NCBI RefSeq assembly: GCF_025629245.1
Contig: NZ_JANZXN010000029.1
Coordinates: forward strand, 1 to 64,000
From: Natronobiforma cellulositropha
Lineage (GTDB): Archaea > Halobacteriota > Halobacteria > Halobacteriales > Natrialbaceae
Direction: 5' to 3'
DNA: 64,000 bases
In this document: in pieces, positions 61,564 to 64,000 of the stretch
How the letters are laid out: the number at the start of each line of letters is the position of its first letter
Numbering within the stretch: the stretch's first letter is position 1
Notes under the pieces: generated by a model
The model's database searches: none
Told to the model about the DNA's origin: nothing
Seen by the model: only the letters and a program-made list of their open reading frames with translations
Translations under genes and position numbers: made by a program

Positions 61564-63246
61564 ATGAGCGAACAGGAGCCACTGGGCGGCCGGATCGACC
61601 CCGAGTTCGACCACGAGCGAGCCGAGACGGCCGACGAGACGACGCTCGAGCGCGTGCTCGAGCCGTACACGCTGGCTCGAGACGATCACACGAACGCCCC
61701 GGCGTTCGTGATCCGTGCCGACGCGGTCCAGTCGGCACTGGTCGCCCTCCGCGAGGAGGCGGGGTTCGACCACCTCTCGTGTATCACGGCCCAGGAGTAC
61801 GAGGACCGCTACGAGTCGCTGCTCCACCTCACGAAGTACGACGAGCGCCGCCACGAGGTGACGCTCGTGGTTCCGCTCTCGAAAGACGATCCGGTCTGTC
61901 AGAGTGCAGAGTCGGTGTTTCGGACGGCCGACTGGCACGAACGAGAGGCGTACGACCTGGTCGGGATTCGTTACGACGGCCATCCCGACCTCCGCCGGAT
62001 CTTGCTTCCCGAAACCTGGCAGGGCCACCCACTGAGTCTCGGCTACGACCAGGACAAACCGCAGGTCGTGAAGTTCGCAAAACACGCCAATCCGCTCGAG
62101 GCGGATCGACTCCACGCCGAGTCGGATACGATGTTGCTCAACATCGGACCACACCACCCGGCGACACACGGGGTGTTACACCTCAAAGCGGTGCTCGACG
62201 GGGAGTCCGTCGCGAGCGTCGAACCCGACGTGGGCTACCTCCACCGGTGTGAGGAGCAGATGTGCCAGCAGGGGACCTACCGCTACCAGATCATCCCCTA
62301 CTCGAATCGGTGGGACTACACGGCGAACCTCCCGAACGAGTGGGCGGTCGCCCGCGCCATCGAGGACCTGGCGGGACTCGAGGTGCCCGAGTACGCCCAG
62401 GTGTTGCGGACGATGGCGACCGAACTCGGGCGGATGCTCGGGCACTTCCTGGCGCTCGGTACGTTCGCGCTCGACGTCTACGGCGACTTCACCGCCATCT
62501 TCCAGTACGCCTTCCGCGACCGAGAGGTCGTCCAGGACATCCTGGAGGATCTGACCGGCCAGCGAATGATGTTCTACTACTTCCGACTGGGTGGCGTCTG
62601 CTGGGACCTCCCGGAACCGCGCGAAGCCTTCTTCGAAAAGAGCCGTGACTTCCTAGAGGAACTCCCCACGAAACTCCGCGAGTACGAGAACCTGATCGTC
62701 ACGAACGAGATTTTCCAGATCCGGACCGTCGGCACCGGCACCTTGGCACCGGAGGTCGCGAAGGACTACGGCTGTACCGGTCCCGTCGCCCGCGGGTCGG
62801 GCATCGACTACGACCTCCGCCGGGACGACCCCTACGGCTACTACTCCGAACTCGAGTGGGACGTTATCACCGAAGACGGCTGTGACAACTTCTCGCGCGT
62901 GCTCGTGCGTATGCAGGAGGTCGAAGAGTCGGCGAAGATCGTCGAGCAGTGTCTCGACCTCCTCGAGCGCTGGCCCGAAGACGACCGCCAGGTCCAGAGC
63001 AACGTCCCGCGGACGCTACGCCCACCGGCGGACGCGGAGACCTACCGGGCGGTCGAGTCGGCGAAGGGCGAACTCGGCATCTACGTCCGCTCCGACGGGA
63101 CGAACTCGCCAGCCCGGTTCAAGATTCGCAGCCCGTGCTATCACAACCTCTCGGCGCTGCCCGAGATGGCAGAAGGCGAGTACGTCGCCGACCTGATCGC
63201 CTCACTCGGCAGTCTCGACATCGTCCTCGGGAGCGTCGACCGGTAG
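61564..63246 (+). CDS. nuoCD: NADH-quinone oxidoreductase fused subunit C/D
   Basis: A 560-residue fusion, as in haloarchaea. The NuoC-like 30-kDa domain covers about 1-180 (DWHEREAYDLVGIRYDGHPD). The NuoD 49-kDa domain (about 190-560) has LLNIGPHHPATHGVLH, the Q-site region, and ends YHNLSALPEMAEGEYVADL. Peripheral arm of complex I, near the N2 cluster. Full length and intact, but no nuoA, nuoB or nuoH is next to it: upstream is a small lipoprotein, downstream a MobA-like gene. Confidence 0.93.
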   Translation: MSEQEPLGGRIDPEFDHERAETADETTLERVLEPYTLARDDHTNAPAFVIRADAVQSALVALREEAGFDHLSCITAQEYEDRYESLLHLTKYDERRHEVTLVVPLSKDDPVCQSAESVFRTADWHEREAYDLVGIRYDGHPDLRRILLPETWQGHPLSLGYDQDKPQVVKFAKHANPLEADRLHAESDTMLLNIGPHHPATHGVLHLKAVLDGESVASVEPDVGYLHRCEEQMCQQGTYRYQIIPYSNRWDYTANLPNEWAVARAIEDLAGLEVPEYAQVLRTMATELGRMLGHFLALGTFALDVYGDFTAIFQYAFRDREVVQDILEDLTGQRMMFYYFRLGGVCWDLPEPREAFFEKSRDFLEELPTKLREYENLIVTNEIFQIRTVGTGTLAPEVAKDYGCTGPVARGSGIDYDLRRDDPYGYYSELEWDVITEDGCDNFSRVLVRMQEVEESAKIVEQCLDLLERWPEDDRQVQSNVPRTLRPPADAETYRAVESAKGELGIYVRSDGTNSPARFKIRSPCYHNLSALPEMAEGEYVADLIASLGSLDIVLGSVDR

Positions 63247-63352
63247 TCCGCCTCGAGCGGGTGGGCCGATTTCGATCCGTTTACGGACGGGCGCGCCGTC
63301 TTCTCCATCGAATGCGTGCGTTGCCTCGAGCGTCCCGCCCCGGTGGTGAGCA

Positions 63353-64000
63353 GTGGACGCGCTAATCGTCCTCGCCGGTGGCCGGTCCGAGCGGTTCGAC
63401 GGCGGACCGAAGGCGCTCGCGAGCATCGACGGCACGCCGATGGTGGGCCACGTCGTCGCGCGACTCGCTGCGCTCACACACCGCGTAGTCATTTCAGCCC
63501 GCGCCGAACAGCACGCGCCACTCCGTCGCGCGCTCGCGCCGCTCGAGTCGGCCGAAGCGTGTCTCGACCTCGCGTTCGCCGCCGACGACGTTCCCGACTG
63601 TGGACCGGTCTACGGCGTGAGCGCGGGGGTGAGCGCGCTCACAGCGCAGTGGCCGGCGACGTTCGACGGATCCGGGAGCCGGTCGGTCGGACTCGTCGCG
63701 TGTGACCTGCCGCTCGTCGAGTCGGTCCTGTTCGAGAGGCTCGAGACCGCACTCGTAGAGACCGGTGTCGACGCTGTCGTCCCGGAGACGGACGACGGCT
63801 ACGCACACCCGCTCGCGGGCGTCTACCGGCTCGAGCCGTTGTGCGAGGCGGTCGCCGCGGTCCGGCCGTCGGCCGACGAGACCGCTCGCCGTCAGCCCGG
63901 GCTGTTCGACGTTCTCTCGGGACTCGAGACGTGCGTCGTCGGGGGCGACGACCTTCCCGCGGACGCGGCCCGGATGCTGTCGAACGTCAACACACGCGAG
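63353..64000 (+). CDS. mobA: MobA-like nucleotidyltransferase (cut by window end)
   Basis: An open frame from GTG 63353, in frame to the window end, 216 codons with no stop. Starts MDALIVLAGGRSERFDGGPK (the GGxSxRF...K NTP-binding loop), with VACDLPLVES (metal Asp) and EAVAAVRPSADET later. Family: molybdenum cofactor guanylyltransferase or related NTP transferase; it could instead be a CobY-like enzyme. An in-frame TGA lies six nt upstream of the GTG. Confidence 0.8.
   Translation, partial: MDALIVLAGGRSERFDGGPKALASIDGTPMVGHVVARLAALTHRVVISARAEQHAPLRRALAPLESAEACLDLAFAADDVPDCGPVYGVSAGVSALTAQWPATFDGSGSRSVGLVACDLPLVESVLFERLETALVETGVDAVVPETDDGYAHPLAGVYRLEPLCEAVAAVRPSADETARRQPGLFDVLSGLETCVVGGDDLPADAARMLSNVNTRE

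Overview
The window is chromosomal DNA from a halophilic archaeon (class Halobacteria). The evidence is high G+C, very acidic proteins, Tat/lipobox (TRRR..LAGC-type) lipoproteins, haloarchaea-specific families (HalOD1, DUF7344, Bat-type HTH, DUF7511, DUF2240, AbrB-PhoU fusions), many TATA boxes about 27 nt upstream of start codons (leaderless mRNAs), and an archaeal S10/spc ribosomal operon with L32e, L19e, S4e and RNase P component 1. I cannot fix the genus.

Layout. (1) 1-16.2 kb is a phosphate/arsenate region. It holds a complete pstS-pstC-pstA-pstB-phoU-(AbrB-PhoU) operon on the + strand. It converges on a second pstS-pstC-pstA set that has no pstB. A second, detached pstB and phoU lie 8-13 kb away, next to an ArsR repressor, an unrecognised polytopic membrane protein and an ArsC-type phosphatase. 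(2) 16.2-18.8 kb carries housekeeping genes: GNAT, S8e, DUF2240, HAD hydrolase. (3) 18.9-29.4 kb is a cation-homeostasis block: a KhtTU-like antiporter with its regulator, two further antiporters with C-terminal RCK modules, TrkH, a UspA protein, and an amino-acid permease fused to Usp domains. (4) 29.5-33.5 kb is mixed metabolism: methylglyoxal synthase, a membrane-inserted metallophosphoesterase, PyrF, a small zinc protein and a membrane J-protein.

(5) 33.6-39.8 kb is the most unusual part. It is a duplicated cassette of a 711-residue protein whose C-terminal third looks like a CHAT (caspase-like) protease with a His/Cys dyad. Each copy is followed, tail to tail, by a gene for a 44-residue single-TM peptide ending in a GNGG motif. 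Each copy is preceded by the same 20-21 bp promoter-proximal box and by a translationally coupled upstream ORF: a 413-residue HalOD1/KaiC-like protein in copy 1, and only a 43-residue remnant-like peptide in copy 2. I propose this as an undescribed protease/small membrane peptide system; the function is inference.

(6) 40-45.4 kb holds a GTPBP1-like GTPase, Mch, a thiamine-binding-type protein, a metal-binding HMA protein and several small haloarchaeal regulators. (7) 45.4-45.9 kb has a tRNA-Gly(GCC) gene with two extra downstream copies of its 3' end, probably integration-site scars. (8) 46.2-60.7 kb is the ribosomal superoperon from a SPOUT-type methyltransferase through L3...L15 to SecY. 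(9) 60.8-64 kb carries UspA, a tiny lipoprotein, a fused NuoCD that stands apart from any other nuo gene, and a MobA-like gene cut by the window end.

Small genes recovered by hand are rps14 (54757-54933), the zinc protein (32288-32467), the peptide at 37075-37209, the leader ORF (37371-37502) and the partial mobA (63353-64000).
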